NCBI GenBank assembly: GCA_025617745.1
Contig: CM046870.1
Span: forward strand, 10,964,410-11,028,409
DNA: 64,000 nt
DNA from: Heliocidaris erythrogramma
Lineage: Eukaryota; Echinodermata; Echinoidea; Camarodonta; Echinometridae
Direction: 5' to 3'
Shown here one piece after another: positions 11,371-24,915 of the stretch (positions within the stretch are counted from its first letter, which is position 1; every line of letters starts with the position of its first letter). The notes under the pieces are model-generated. The model saw only the letters and a program-made list of their open reading frames with translations. It had not been told where the DNA came from and ran no database searches. A program made the translations under genes and the position numbers.

Positions 11371-13049
11371 ATCATCTTCAGTGATATTTCTAGTTCCCCT
11401 TGATGAAATCAGAAAAAATCATAATGTTCAGATTATGAAGACTGAGGAAGTAGTTCGATCCGCAAGGTGTTTCCTTGATTTTCTGCCGTATATATGCCGT
11501 TACCATGGCAACGCAGATTCCGACTCATCCGAAAAATATGTCTTGCACATCAAGCATGGAAGCGACATTAAGAGGAATAACTGCTGGGTACAATATACAA
11601 ATTGCCAATATTTTGAATGTCATGTTTTCTATAATTATCCACCTAGCATGTCTAGAGAAAAACGTATCAGTACGACCTTTCACATTTCGAATAAGACTGA
11701 GGAGGTATACTATGGCTTCCTTGGCCCTGCACACACACACTAAAACATCTTTGCCTTTGTCGTATGTAATATTGAGGAGTGATTTGAAAAACAAAAATAT
11801 TGGAAGAATCACTTCAGTCCAATATGTTTGATAATAGGAGTGAGGCAATATGACAGAGCCATAAAATGAGTGAGTGAGAAGTTTGTTAGAGCATGATAAG
11901 TTCTTTAGATGTTTTGTCACTGATCAAGGGAGGAACTATTAAGATTCAAAAATATTTTGAGGACAAAATATCTGAAATAGGGTCTAGGACATTATAGACG
12001 CTGTAAATACGCATTTATATGTCAATAATATATGGATTTTGCAAGATTCAGTTTCATTGATGACCTATCCTTTTAAACTAATTTCTAAGGAACATTTGGT
12101 CCACAGGTCTACATTGGAAGGAGTAATTCTAGTAAAGCTTTAATTATGTTTACGGTATTTTGTTGTAGGCAGTACAAATGGAGAAAGAAAACATTAGACA
12201 GATGTGAGCTGGAAGTGATGAAATAAAACTCATGCTCTGAATGGTAATTGATAATTTGAATTTGAATGCTGATTTTATGATTCTATGACATGCAAGTATG
12301 ACATTCAATCCCACGCGTTATTTTCTTCATCCTTTGTTATGTCTAATAGAGGCCTATAAAGGCATTCGTCATTAGCGCGTAATATCATAAAATATGTTTT
12401 CATTGTTGTAACTACGCATAAGATACGGTGGTAAATACTTTTGGGGAAACAAAGTATCAGTGGCGTATCCAGGGGGGGGGGGGCGCAACAGGCGCGCCCC
12501 CCCCCCCCCCCCCTATTGGCCGTCGTAAAAAAAAAAAAAAACTAGCAAAAAAAAAAAAAAATTCCTCATACCAATTTAAAATATTGTTCATTTATAAAAT
12601 AGGCTTCAAAATTGGTCACATATAGCACTATTTTGCATCTCAGCCCTTCTACAGAAGCCAAAATTTTCCAAAGACCCCTCCCCATGACGGCCCATGTCAA
12701 TAAGTTTCGCCTACTTTGTTGCATCCGCGTACTTGAAGGCCACCTGAATGACAAGCATCCACGCACTATACGAGCACACGCATAGACAAATTAAAACTTA
12801 TAGACGGAAAGGTAGCACCCGCGGATTTCCCTCATTTGCATATAAGCTGTAGCGTCACCATTCAGGCTAAGCGTATTCGGCCCTGATTCGGCCACGCCCA
12901 TTTGGTAACATTTCATTTTCCCGAAGCCCCCGATACCAAGAAAATATCGAAAAGTATCGAGAAACTCCTTATGCATTATTCATTTTTGTTTTGCATACTC
13001 GATTTATCAAACTTTGATTGGACCGGACCTTATGAATATGAATGTGATT
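11371..13049. other. Intergenic; repeats only
   Basis: Contains an inverted piece of the 11-kb repeat, a poly-G/poly-C MITE start at 12458-12514 and AT-rich unique-looking DNA. No supported gene. Confidence 0.5.
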
Positions 13050-16000
13050 GAAAAGGGACGATTTTACCTCTCTTCGTCACTTCCGCTGTGAATTTGACGT
13101 CACCCGCACAAAGTAAAAAAAGTTGTGGAAAGTTTAGAGGTGAGTACACCTGTATTTATGCTTAATTTTCGAAAATTAGATTATATTATAACAAGTTCTG
13201 CCATTGTGAGTAATCTGTTTCAATTTCTCTACATTTTGAAGGATTCTACAGAGCTGTATGTCATGAAACAATGTGTAATCTACTCTCGAACTTTCAATTC
13301 AATTTTCATCGTCATGAGCTAAATGTTGCAGCTCGATTCCCCTTACCACCCTGTCACTCGTGACGGCTTACCCGGACTTTCGGGCGGGACTAGCTAGATA
13401 CGTTTCGATAGATGATCTATTGATTGATGTCAATGCCAATGGCTGACAGATTTCGTAAACCTCGAAATAGATCGAACTTATTCTGTATTTCGATGATTTG
13501 GTTATCTAAGTTAGATGTAGACGCATAGACCTCGTTATATTCTGAAAGACAAAGGGCCCAGGTGAGACTCTTTCTAATTAATTGATTCTGTAGCGTAGGC
13601 TGTTCTTGTCAGGATTTTTTTTTGAGAATGAAGAGGGGTTTCATGTTGATACTAGTATTTTCCAGAGACCAGTCCAGGTCAAGGTTTACTTTGTGTACAT
13701 GTACATAGTTTGATAATGCAGGGTTGTAATTTTAACGTAGTGGTTCTTAGTAAAAGTTAATTTGCTTAGGTGTACTAATGTTAGATGAGCTTTGGCCCAC
13801 TTTTTTCTTCTAAAGTTGAGCCAAGGCCAAAGCCAAGGCTAGCTAGGCAAGCATCTAAATGATCTAGACCGAACGAGAGAGAAATTTCGGTCTAGGCTAG
13901 CATCATGGTGATGAGGTTTTATATTTTTTACATTTCAAGAGAGAGAGAGAGAGAGACGGGGTACATAAATTAGTGTTGATTATAGACCAGAATCAAAGGC
14001 CTTTTAAAGAGGTAATAAATCTCCCCTGAGTATTAAATAGCTGGATGGCCTTTGTTTCAGTATTGCATTCATTAGTCTCATTCATGTTGACTTTGATTTC
14101 CATCAGATAAACATGGCAAGGAACTAACCTGTGGCTGATCTACTTGAAGACCTACTAGGTCTCCTTACATAACTTAACAACTGTTGGAGGTGCCGGATGC
14201 AGTGGAAAGTCCTACTTGATGAGACATGAGAAATAAACAGGTAAGTCTAGACCTTACTTGGGCAGCCTGAACGCATAGCGTTCGTGCTAGCATCCCTGGG
14301 CTAGGGACTAGACCTAACTAGTTAGACCTATACCTATTACAGCTAAAAATTATAGACTAGGTCTGGTGGTGGTAGTGGATCCAGGATCAGTTAACTGGGG
14401 AAGGAGGGGGGGGGGGGGGTGATGATGTGTTCACAATAAAGAGTGGCATTTTTAGTTAACATTGTCCGACCAAAACAACAATTTTTTTTTTTTCTTTTTC
14501 TGAGGAATGGACAATTCATTTGTCATTTTTCCTTTATCCACCACTGAGATCTGTTTTCAGTGTAATATGAAATTAGCTGTTTAGTGTCTTTAAATATCAA
14601 TTATGATATATTTAAGGGATGTTCAGTGGGATGTCATAAATACAAATTTTATCCCCTTAATTATTACATTTAACATTTCATTAATTCCTGCAAACAGAAA
14701 CAAAACAAAATAAGATGGGTGAATGTATGTTATTGATGATATTATTATTTTCATTATTATTGTTATCATTATGATCATTATTATTGTTAGTAGTAGTAGT
14801 AGTAGTAGTAATATTAGGGCCAAATATGACACTATTGATTACAGTCCATAAATCTATTGTAGTTAGTCTCGTCTTTGAAAAGATGAAGAGGGTGAGGATG
14901 AGTGTTTGTGTGATTTTTTTCTTAATACAGGGTAATGCTTCTCTACCTCATCTATTCTACAACAGATGATGATGAAGAGGAATGCTTACCTACTGAGAAT
15001 GAAGACAAATTCTGATAGGAACAATTACTACTTAGCTGCTTCAGTTTTGCATGGTAGGCATATGCTTTAAGAGTAAGATTGCTATCAGCCTTCAGGGGCG
15101 TCAATGTGTTTTTCGAGGGGGGGGGGGGGCACAACAGCCTAATAGCACCCTTCATGATTTTTTCAATGCCTCTTAATTGCCAGCTTCTCCAAGGTAACAT
15201 GAGTCAGGGAAATATGATTATTATTATTATTATTTTTTTTTGGGGGGGGGGGGGCAAAACTATATTATTTGCCCTCCTACTGCCCACTTACCACCCCATA
15301 ATCAACGCCCCTGGTTGTTATTAGTACCTCAATACAATCAAGGTACACACTTTTTGGTTTAAGAAGCCATTTTCTTGAGACTTTACTAATTTAGTTTCTT
15401 TTGAATAGCCTTGAAAATTTTATCTGTCCAACTGGAAAAACTTTTTTCCTCTTTAAATACTTTTGAGAATTCGCACTTATATATTATATATATCATTTAA
15501 AGAGTCGATGTTAACTATTAATAGGAAACTCTAAATTTCAGTCTTTTTGCAAATTCTAATTGTTGCTTGCTAAATTATAAAATACACAATGGATGCTATT
15601 TTCTAAACTCTTTCCTCTTTTCTTTCAACAGACATGGATTTCTACTTCAACTCTTCAGTGAAATAGACCCCTGCTTTGATAAACATCTAAATTTCTTCAT
15701 ATTGAAATCATACCTGGATTCCAGTCTAATATGCATCATTAGAATGGCGGAAGAGGAGTTTTAAACGGGCGCCGCGGAACGTCTTGGAAAGTGGAGGGGC
15801 TTAGTGGGGGGGGGGGGGGGGGGGGGCTGCATGTATTACCACATTTTTTGCACTGCCGTACGTTTGCACGTGTTTACTGAAAAAGGTGGGGGCTGCAGGC
15901 CCCCCCCCCCCCCCCGGTTCCGCGGTCCCTGTTAAAGTTCTTCAATTATATCTTAACCATCTTACCCACCCCCCTCCCCATGTCAAATGTTGCAGTCGCA

Positions 16001-16110
16001 TGCAGCCATTTTGTGTAGTAGCTCGTTATTGTGAGGAGGTCTTCCTCTTCTATGTGGCCTAGTGACATTACATGGCCCCTAATGAAATAAAGATAAGCAC
16101 TGCCACAGCC
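13050..16110 (+). ncRNA. Candidate spliced long non-coding transcript
   Basis: Several well-formed splice signals share the plus strand: donor GTGAGT after 13139, donor GTGAGA after 13561, exon 14107-14240 (CATCAG/GTAAGT), exon 14931-15053 (TTAATACAG/GTAGGC) and a last exon from 15632 (CTTTCAACAG) running to AATAAA at 16086-16091. A CRE-like TGACGTCAC lies at 13095-13103. No exon carries a convincing reading frame. The last exon contains a GC-rich MITE (15766-15931). Assembly is inferred from signals only. Confidence 0.27.
15766..15931. mobile_element. GC-rich MITE with G/C tracts, copy 1 (5-bp TSD)
   Basis: Ends CGGGCGCCGCGGAAC and GTTCCGCGGTCCCTG, flanked by TTAAA on both sides. Contains a long G tract and a long C tract that could pair. 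Confidence 0.7.
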
Positions 16111-16576
16111 ACTTGGCCTCTCCTTTATTAAATCTTCTCACCATGTATAACAAATTAATAATAATAATTAACTGATTCTGTGAATTTGTGCTAATTTAAA
16201 TACTATTCTATTATTGATCTTCAGAGAAAATCCATACTATTCAACACTTTATTTCAGGATGCCACTGTTCAGACAAAAGTAGCAATTCCTACTTTTTCAA
16301 CATAATTTTAGCCATATAAAACCACTGTTTATGTAGTACCCAAGGGCCCATTCCAGATGATTTTCCCACTTTTTTATCAATTCTAATTGGCATCCCTGTT
16401 ATTTAGATTCAAACTATAGAATTAGATCTCTGTGTGTGTTTCTCCCCCCCCCCTTTTTTTTTAGTTAGACTTTTAATACTATTAATATGCAATATACATG
16501 TACCAACTAAAAGGAAGATGAATCATTTGATTTATATTTCTTAGAAGTGTCAACAAGACTCACATTTGTAAACAAA

Positions 16577-16989
16577 TTTGTAGGCATTTTACTCCCAGTG
16601 TTAAAGATCGTATGCTCGATCTGTAATGAAAAACACAAGTCAGAAAAAATTGGAACCAGCGGGATTCGAACCTGTCATCTACTGCTTTCCGGGCAGCGAC
16701 TTAACCACCAGGCTATTCTGGTTCACGGCCAAGTCACGATGAACTGGAATCAAATACCAAAGATCCTCTTCTTTCTGACTCATTAATATTCAACAGTCCG
16801 CCGTAGACAATGGTTAGTAAACGAAGAAGCTTGATGGGAGGAATTTTAATTTGTAAACAAATTAAAATAGGCATTTTACTCCCAGTGTTAAAGATCTTAT
16901 GCTCGAACCAGCTGGTTCCAATTTTTTCTGACTTGTGTTTTTCATTACAGATCGAGCATACGATCTTTAACACTGGGAGTAAAATGCCT
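16577..16989. repeat. Composite tRNA-SINE with inverted tail copies
   Basis: A minus-strand tRNA-like head lies at 16653-16724 (7-bp acceptor GAACCAG/CTGGTTC, B box GGTTCGAATCC, 5-bp anticodon stem), with its tail running to 16577. The tail (GACTTGTGTTTTTCATTACA to GGGAGTAAAATGCC) recurs inverted at 16911-16989, and part of it is direct at 16868-16908. Confidence 0.6.
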
Positions 16990-19007
16990 AAAAAATTGTT
17001 TACAAATTAAAATTCCTCCCATCAAGGTTCTTCGTTTAAAGACTCACATTATCTGTTTTTCAAGAGTAACATGGTGTGCGTATTGAACATGGAAATTAGA
17101 TGGTCATTTATTTCTTTTATTATTTCTTCTTTTGTGGGGTGTAGTGGTAAAAAGTTAATAGTATCTATTTCTCCAGTGTAAATTCAATAATTTACCTCTT
17201 GAATAGGGATTGAAATTAATAATGTATGATTCATTTACATTGAAATTCATTTTTTTAATGCATGTACATATTTGTACTACTGTCAAGAAAAGAATGATAT
17301 TATTTGACCATGACAAGTCAGTTGTAATAGAACTCATGAAAGAGTATGACTGCAGATAAATGATGGGTTTATTTAAGAAGTAATACAATGTCTAAACATC
17401 TCTAAGGACTGTTATCATTTCTGCATGTACAAAAATATTCATTAAAAAGTGAGAAAATCTAACTATTCCCGAATTGACGTGTGCATAAAATTGCACCTTA
17501 AATCTCGATTGTAAGAAAGATAATTGTTATTGAAAATTTGCATGTGAACATGATAAAGGTCCTCTCACGTTATATCAATGACATGAACCATATGGGGATG
17601 GGGGTGTGATCGAGGTGCGTATGAGAGAGAGAGAGAGGGATAAAAAAGGGAGAGAGGGATAAAAAAGGGGAGGAGAGAGAGGGAGAAAAAAAGATGAGAA
17701 AAGGTGAAATACAAGATTTTATGATTTTTTTTTTTTTTTGGGGGGGGGGTTAGCCAGCCCTCCAAGATTTTTCCCCCTCCAAAATGAACCAGGACGTGTG
17801 ATCGAGGTGTGTGTATGAGAGAGAGAGAGAGGGAGAGAGAGAAAGGGGAGGGAAGAAAAAAGATGAGGAAAGGTGAAAGAAGATTTGATGAAAATGGGGG
17901 AGGGGAATTTTTTTTAGCTAGCCCTTCGAGAATTTTTTTTCCTCCTCCAAAATTCGGGGGGTGGGGCGGGGGTTACCAGATTTGATGAGGTCCAGTTTTC
18001 CTCCATAATTCTCTGACAAGCAAAATATGAATTTCAAAAAAGGTTATATGTTATAAAAGAAAGGGGTGGCACACTTAAATAGGCTTATACTTGTCTTTTA
18101 AAAAAAAAAAATAGAGGGGGGGGGGGGGGGGTTCAGAAGCTGTTAGGGGGTAGTCTGTCCCTTGCCCACCCCCACCCGGGTATGCTAGTGGCGGGGGGGG
18201 GGGGGGGGGGGTGAGAAAGAGGGAAAGAAAGTAAAGAATAAAAATGTAATAGTTTTCGGGTCAACTAAAATGGCCGAATTTTCAAGGTTCATAATTCTCT
18301 TTGAAAGGTACAATTATAAGATTCACAAATTGGTATCAATGCGAAAGTTGCCCCTCAAGAAAATCAAAGGATACCTCTTCTTCTACACCGGCTGATATTT
18401 TATTCTTACCTTAATTTGGCCTTCAATTATTATACACACTCCCCCTCCCCCCTTTTTTATAACATTATCCTACTGGTCAAAGATAGTAAATTTATTAAAA
18501 AGTAATTTGAAAAATTACTTATTATGAATGTAAAAGTTTTTTCTCTTAATTCATGAGATGTGATAAATTTAATGTGAACAACATGCATTTATCTTCTTCA
18601 TAACTACGGTATACAACTCATTGAACTCGACCAAGTAACGTTATTTAAGTGGAACGACGTTAACCCTTTTGTGCTGACTGATCACATGTTGGGACCTAAT
18701 TATCATAAAGATTTAATGACACCATATGAATGAAGCCCATTCGTCAATTATCGACGCACCGTCATTAGCCAAGTGATGAATACATTAGCATACATGAATA
18801 GATTAGGCGGATTTGACCTTTCTTAATGCGCATGCGTGACACTGATCCACATTTATATTTTACCTGTGTGTAAAGCATATACACTGTAGGGGAGCATCGT
18901 ACAAAATGAATAATGCATCGGGGGCTTCGGGCGCGTTCAAATCGTGCCCAAATGTTACAGCGTAATGGCGGCCGCTTTAGGGGCTTGGCACACGCACAGA
19001 TCTGATT
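16990..19007. other. Intergenic; low complexity
   Basis: Unique-looking AT-rich DNA, then the tandem duplication at 17.6-17.96 kb and several G tracts (18117, 18194). No gene seen. Confidence 0.5.
17590..17960. repeat. Tandem duplication, about 200-bp unit
   Basis: GTGTGATCGAGGTG followed by a GA-rich run, AAAGATGAG, GGTGAAA and TAGCCAGCCCT occurs twice in direct order. Confidence 0.6.
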
Positions 19008-19289
19008 CACTGACCTCTACCACCTGGACGGATCATCGCCCATTCCCGCGCGTGCGAGCACTTGAAGTGGGCGCGGCCATGTTACTCTTCCGAGAGCGAT
19101 GTGGTTTAAACACGTTACGCACTGAACATCTGTGCGTTTTGACCATGGGCGTCCGCATGGGCGTCCGCATGATTGTACACAAATCTGTATTCCAGCTTTC
19201 TCGCGCGTTGATTTTTCAGAAGTGCAACATGGCGGACCACGACTTCACTTCTCTGAGCCAATGAAACGTCCAGGTGGTAGAGGTCAGTG
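19008..19289. mobile_element. MITE with 8-bp TSD
   Basis: Inverted ends CACTGACCTCTACCACC..., 23 bp, with a perfect 8-bp duplication ATCTGATT at 19000-19007 and 19290-19297. 282 bp, no coding content. hAT-type by TSD length. Confidence 0.75.
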
Positions 19290-19927
19290 ATCTGATTATT
19301 GAGTGATCAGTCTACAAACACAAGAGATCTTCTAATTTTCAGGGAATCAAATATCGATAAATAATTTTCTTTCACAATTTTTCAGTTGAATAATAGTTAT
19401 TAGTAATAGTATATTAAATTTACACATATTATGTAAGGAGACAAACAAATATCTTTTTCAATTATTTATTCATCATTTGGAAACATTTGCGTAAAATTCA
19501 AATTGGCAACAAAAAGTACTTCTGCTCTGGGCTTTTCCGCTCATTAGGCAAGGTAATTTATTCATGAAATTGGATGGCCAGAATTCCATGCAGCCAATCG
19601 AAAGCCAGAATAGAAAGGTCAAAGCTGGACCTTGTATTCTTTTAAGAAACCATTTAACTGGTTAATTTCCGCCATTAGAAACACTTCGAACCAATCACCA
19701 AAGAAACCCTTGTCAACGTGCATGGACGTACTTTCCCATAGAAACGTGTGTAAATATGGTGTTTCGGCTTGTGTTTAACATCAATAAACAGGCCGTTTTG
19801 AAACAAAATGGGCCAGAATTCTACAAAACAAGCACTCATATTTTCATGTACAGCAGAACATTTGGGTTTTCTATATATATTTTCCTTTTTAACTGAATTA
19901 AACCAGTGTAAACTAAAAAAGATAAAA

Positions 19928-20884
19928 TGTGACCCGACGCCTCAAAACCTACAATAAGTCGCCAAATTTTTTTTGTTTTGTTTTGTACGTTTTCTGAAAG
20001 TCGAGATTCTCAGATTTCTAATGGTATATCACTTGCCTAGTTTACTCAATGATAACACCATTAAATGTCAGATTTAGAATCAGTATGTAACCAGCAATCA
20101 ATAACTCCTTTTCAGAGAAAATGGAATTTTAAGTTCGGAACAAAAGAGCGCTAAACCTTCGCTCTCTTGTGTGCGCCCAAGTAAAACTGGGTATTCAAAG
20201 GCCATAGCAAACAGTATGAAGGGATTATCAGATTAGGCTGAATAAGCCACTTCGGAGATGCAATCTGAGCATGAGGAGATAAAGGTCATCTGTACCAAAT
20301 TCTAAAACCCACTGACACTAATATTCGATATGTGCTCATGAATGTCATGTAATCATTATTCAATTATGCACTAATGGTGCATTCCATGATATCCAGGTGG
20401 AAGTATTCTTTTTAAAGGGGAAAACAAAAGCTATTCATGAGGCACCTCTATCACTCCCAGAGTTATTTTTCTGAAGTGCACATAAAGGGACCCTCCATGT
20501 CTAAAATATCTGTGGATATTTGGGGTCATTTGTACCATGCGCTAACCCCGAACTGGCTTATTTTGGCAAACTGCTACAGGAGGACCTATTCATTACTCAC
20601 TCCAAAAATCAGTTTAATACCTTTAGAGGTAAAGTAGTAATTTGCCATTGAATGAAAGTATTACCAAAGCTCTTTAAACATTCATTAGCTGGACAGGTGA
20701 AAGAGGAGTTATTTTAAAATACCCCCAAAACGAATTACGACTCACAAACTTGAGACATGATAGAATGATAATGAAACTACCCATTTCTATCAAAAACAGA
20801 AAATCGACTGATCGAAGCAAATTTGCTATTTTGGACTGTTTGCTTTGGGCTTTTTGGACTTATTGTAGGTTTTGAGGCGGCACA
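19928..20884. mobile_element. Possible non-autonomous element with inverted ends
   Basis: CGCCTCAAAACCTACAATAA near the left end recurs inverted near the right end. No target duplication was confirmed and the interior shows no recognisable gene. Confidence 0.4.
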
Positions 20885-21770
20885 AATGGTTTTAAAAGTT
20901 GAGATTTATGGATTTTCATGATTAATGTACATGGTTCAATGGTGGAAATTTGTGGTGGGTGATACGCGCGCGCGGAAAGTTAAACTCGCGCAATGCAACA
21001 CACTTTTTGGTATGATCAATAATTCCTGGCGCCCCCCCCCCCCCCCCCCCCCTATTGGGAAATCCTGGATACGCCCCTGAGTATATCTTCCTTCATAATT
21101 CCGGAGGTATTGTAAATTCAAATGGTTGCATTCTGATGTAGAAATAAAGCAGTAGTAAAAGTGAAATCTCTCATTTTTTGTTGTTTTTTTTCTTGGCTAC
21201 TTCTACGTATTATCTAGAGACAATTTCAGCCCATCACACAGCAGTGCATTAGCATTGTTAGTCACTAGCGATTTAGAAGGTAGTTCAACCTTTGTAGTAA
21301 GTTGAACTATGAAATCAGAAAAATCGGAGAAATATTTCACCTATTACACCTATAAATTTTACAATAACTAAAGATGCTGATCAGCTTTGGCTAAACACTC
21401 TTCCGAATGATCACTCTGCCGTGTGATTTTGTATATCGGCGAAGGTGCTGAGGAAACTCACATGCACGCGGCCATCGCGTATATAATACATATCCTTATG
21501 AAGAAATCCCATCTCCCTGTCGAGACAAACCATTCATCTCCGCCTTTAATTCCACATGTGAATGTATGTTTTGAGCAATGACGTCATTGAATGCGATATG
21601 TACTGAGAATGATGTACAGTGTATGTGTGGTCGATTAACTGCGGCCTTTTCATATTGACCGTGTCGCGTTTTGTTTTTTGTGTTAGTTCTTGTTTTAATA
21701 GTTATTATAATGTTGCAAAAGACACTCCAAAGGTTATGTATTAGGTACGCGACTGCATGTGAGATCGCTC

Positions 21771-21832
21771 AATGACCTTCGTCGGTATGTTGACGATCCA
21801 GAATGACCTTCGTCGGTACGTTGACGATCCAG
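21771..21832. repeat. 31-bp tandem duplication
   Basis: AATGACCTTCGTCGGTATG...GACGATCCAG twice with one mismatch. Confidence 0.7.
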
Positions 21833-21908
21833 AATCACGTGGCAGAGTGGCCACACCAGAGATTGTTTAGCCCAAGCTGCTAATTATATCAATGTGTGGT
21901 GGGCTTTA

Positions 21909-22144
21909 CACTATGAACACGGTGACAAAGAGAGCGGACAATTTATGCAGCTCCTCATTGTACCCTCCACAATAGCTCTAGTAGACAAACGGACAGCCCT
22001 TCACTGCTATTATGTGACACCTGTTCTACATATTTTTACAGGATAGCAATGAATGGATGTTCTTTTGTTAACCAGTGCAATTGTGAAAGGTACAATGAGG
22101 AGCAGCATAAATTGTCCGCTTCTTTGTTCGTCATGTTCATAGTG
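21909..22144. mobile_element. TTA-flanked MITE (PIF/Harbinger-like)
   Basis: Inverted ends of about 55-60 bp beginning CACTATGAACA, flanked by TTA (21906-21908, 22145-22147). A 3-bp TTA duplication fits PIF/Harbinger; assignment is inferred. Confidence 0.6.
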
Positions 22145-23108
22145 TTATAACAGACTGAGAAGGGGTGGGGAAGCATGTTCACGTGCCAACATGTTAATAT
22201 ACATCACGTGACGGATTTTATCCGTGTAGTACTCCTCTATAGAATGCACATAGGCCTAGGCCTACTCTTTCCCATTCATATAGAAATATTGGTATCTTAA
22301 CTCTTGATAACAATGGAATCTGGCAATAAAGTAACAAGTTTTAATACATCTAAGTAAATGTTCATCAGTAGCATTTTAATAATAGTATTTGGTAGAATCA
22401 AAAGTATTCTTTTGTCGGTGGGAAATGATGTTGATTAATTTCATACATAAACCTCCAATTTATCATACGACTATATAAACGGGGCAAAACAGTTCTATAA
22501 TAAACAGTTATGAAACAGAGTATGAAATGAAATTAAAAGTAAAACAACATAAACATGACTCAAGCTTGGCGCCTTTATAAATCAAAAAGTAGTACAAAAT
22601 TACAACTAAAAACAAAATAAATAATAATTTGACTTAAAATGTTAAGTACGAGTATACAGTAAAAATGAAAATCATATCACATTTATAGTTTATAATCCAT
22701 GAACATCATTGATTTGATTGTTCAGAAAAAAATAATACGACCAGCGCAAATAATCTAGCAATATCTTTTAAAATTATGTTCTGCATCTTCACCAAACCAA
22801 AATAGGTCAAATAGGTTCAAAGGGCAAATTCACTTTTAAATCTTTTATCTCTCTCGATCGAAAAAAACACCCTTTATTATTCTTCATTAAGTCAAAATGA
22901 ATCACAGAAGATTTGAGATTAAATGTATTCCTAAATTCTGGTAATGACAGAAAATAAAATTTTACAGCTTCAAACCAAACTTTAATACCCTACACGTCAA
23001 ATACTCTAAAACAAAAGAAACCGGCCAAAACCACGGATATATAGGGCATGATAAATAATTCATGATTACCTACGCAAATTTCGCTCGAAGGTTAACGTTT
23101 ATATAAGC

Positions 23109-23285
23109 TTAGGTCACATGTGTCCGATAAGGATAACGATACGGAGATCTTTCGTTAAGATTCACCCTAGAGATGCCCAATAATTAACAGACACGAGCAT
23201 ACTCACGTGTACATACCATATAGTAGGTGTGTATCGTTAATTGCAATCTCGTTATCGTTATCGGACAAATGTGACCCACGCCTAA
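23109..23285. mobile_element. Short MITE-like inverted repeat
   Basis: Imperfect ends of about 45 bp (TTAGG...GTCCGATAAGGATAACGA against the inverse of TCGTTATCGTTATCGGAC). Confidence 0.45.
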
Positions 23286-23924
23286 CCGTCCTATAACAAC
23301 ATAATTTAACAGGCTTTATAATCTACACTTAAAGATACTAAATAAAATTATGAATACTGTGAAAAGGGTTTGAGACACCAATAAAACTCTTAAAAACAAA
23401 TATCTGGTGAAATATTTGTTTCGAAAATGCAACTTCAGGGTAATTTTGGCAATTTCCCCAGAGTTTTTAAGAGGCAGCAGAAAACAAAGTAAATTTATAA
23501 GAGGCAATTTTCTCTTTACACACTAAATGGAAGTTTGTCGAATGAAACTTTCAAATATACATGTTAAAGCACTTTAAAGTGCCAGTAAACTGGAGCTCCT
23601 AAATATAACGCCATCTTTTAACAGGATTTGATATGTAACTGTGCCTCTCATTTTCCCACCATGCCCCATTCTAGTTTGTAAAAGCTAAGAATGTACCTGC
23701 ACACGATTTTCCACAATGCCAAGTTAAAAATAATAGTTTGATATATAAAATTTGCCTATTATCCAAACAAGTTGTTTGTCAAAATTCAAAATAAAATGCA
23801 ATTGATATTCAAATTAGAATCTTAATTTAGCTGTTAGATGGCGCTGTTCTGCCAATGTAATGCCACTTTAAGATACATGTATACAAAGTGTAACTGATTT
23901 GAGAGAGATGATTCATTATATATA

Positions 23925-24915
23925 CTGACCCACAATAAAAAGTACCCACGACTTTATAATGGTAAATCATATTTATATTGACAGACACAGAATGACGATG
24001 AACCAGGGTGGAAAGATTGACCTTTTATTGAAACATTTCACTAATTTCGGAAGACAATGCTGTCTCTTGTCAGCGCGCATTACAGTGCAGAACGCAACAA
24101 GTTGAAAAATGAAAGTCACATATCAATAGCGTGTGTGGCCACCATTTGTTTGTAGACAGGCATTGCATCTGTGCGCATACTGCGCACCAGTCTTTGAATG
24201 AAATCTTGTGGAATCCTGTTCCATTCATCTTGCAAAGTCTGGATCAGTTATGCACGAGTCCTGACCCTGCAAGCAATGCGCCTCCCAAGCTCATCCCACA
24301 GATGCTCAATGGGATTGAGGTCAGGGGACATCGCCGGCCACTCCATGGTGTTAATGGACTCACCCCTCAGGAATGCAGTGGTTAGCCGTGCAGCATGAGC
24401 ATCGGGCATTATCATGCTGAAAGATGCGCAGTCCTCGGTTGTTCTGCAGGAATGGCACCAGGTGTGGTCTCAGGATATCGTCCATTAACACCATGGAGTG
24501 GCCGGCGATGTCCCCTGACCTCAATCCCATTGAGCATCTGTGGGATGAGCTTGGGAGGCGCATTGCTGGCAGGGTCAGGACTCGTGCACAACTGATCCAG
24601 ACTTTGCAAGATGAATGGAACAGGATTCCACAAGATTTCATTCAAAGACTGGTGCGCAGTATGCGTCGCAGATGCAATGCCTGTCTGCAAACAAATGGTG
24701 GCCACACACGCTATTGATCTGTGACTTTTATTTTTCAACTTGTTGTGTTCTGCGATGTAATGCGCGCTGACAAGAGACAGCATTGTCTTCCGAAATTAGT
24801 GAAATGTTTCAATAAAAGGTCAATCTTTCCACCCTGGTTCATTGTCATTCTGTGTCTTTCAATATAAATATGATATACCATTATAAAGTCGTGGGTACTT
24901 TTTATTGTGGGTCAG
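23925..24915. mobile_element. Palindromic Tc1-like transposon remnant
   Basis: Terminal repeats start CTGACCCACAATAAAAAG, flanked by TA on both sides. The two ~435-bp arms are inverted copies of the 3' half of a Tc1-like transposase gene around a ~120-bp loop (24360-24479). The right arm (plus) encodes WPAMSPDLNPIEHLWDELGR and ends NGGHTRY. The loop, read on the minus strand, supplies ILRPHLVPFLQ and HDNAR before a frameshift. The N-terminal DNA-binding half is missing, so the copy is non-autonomous. Confidence 0.85.

Larger units (their letters stand above)
19298..23924. other. Intergenic; MITE-rich, no gene
   Basis: Apart from the listed elements there is a C tract at 21031-21051, a possible diverged inverted pair at 23574-23870 (CGCCATCT near both ends) and otherwise unique AT-rich sequence. 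Confidence 0.5.

Noticed and set aside
16653-16724. Functional tRNA gene (anticodon GGA)
   Set aside because: Acceptor and anticodon stems pair, but the D and T stems are poor, there is no long variable arm for Ser, and a SINE tail follows.
24131-24398. Plus-strand frames over the left palindrome arm
   Set aside because: Antisense shadow of the Tc1-like transposase arm.
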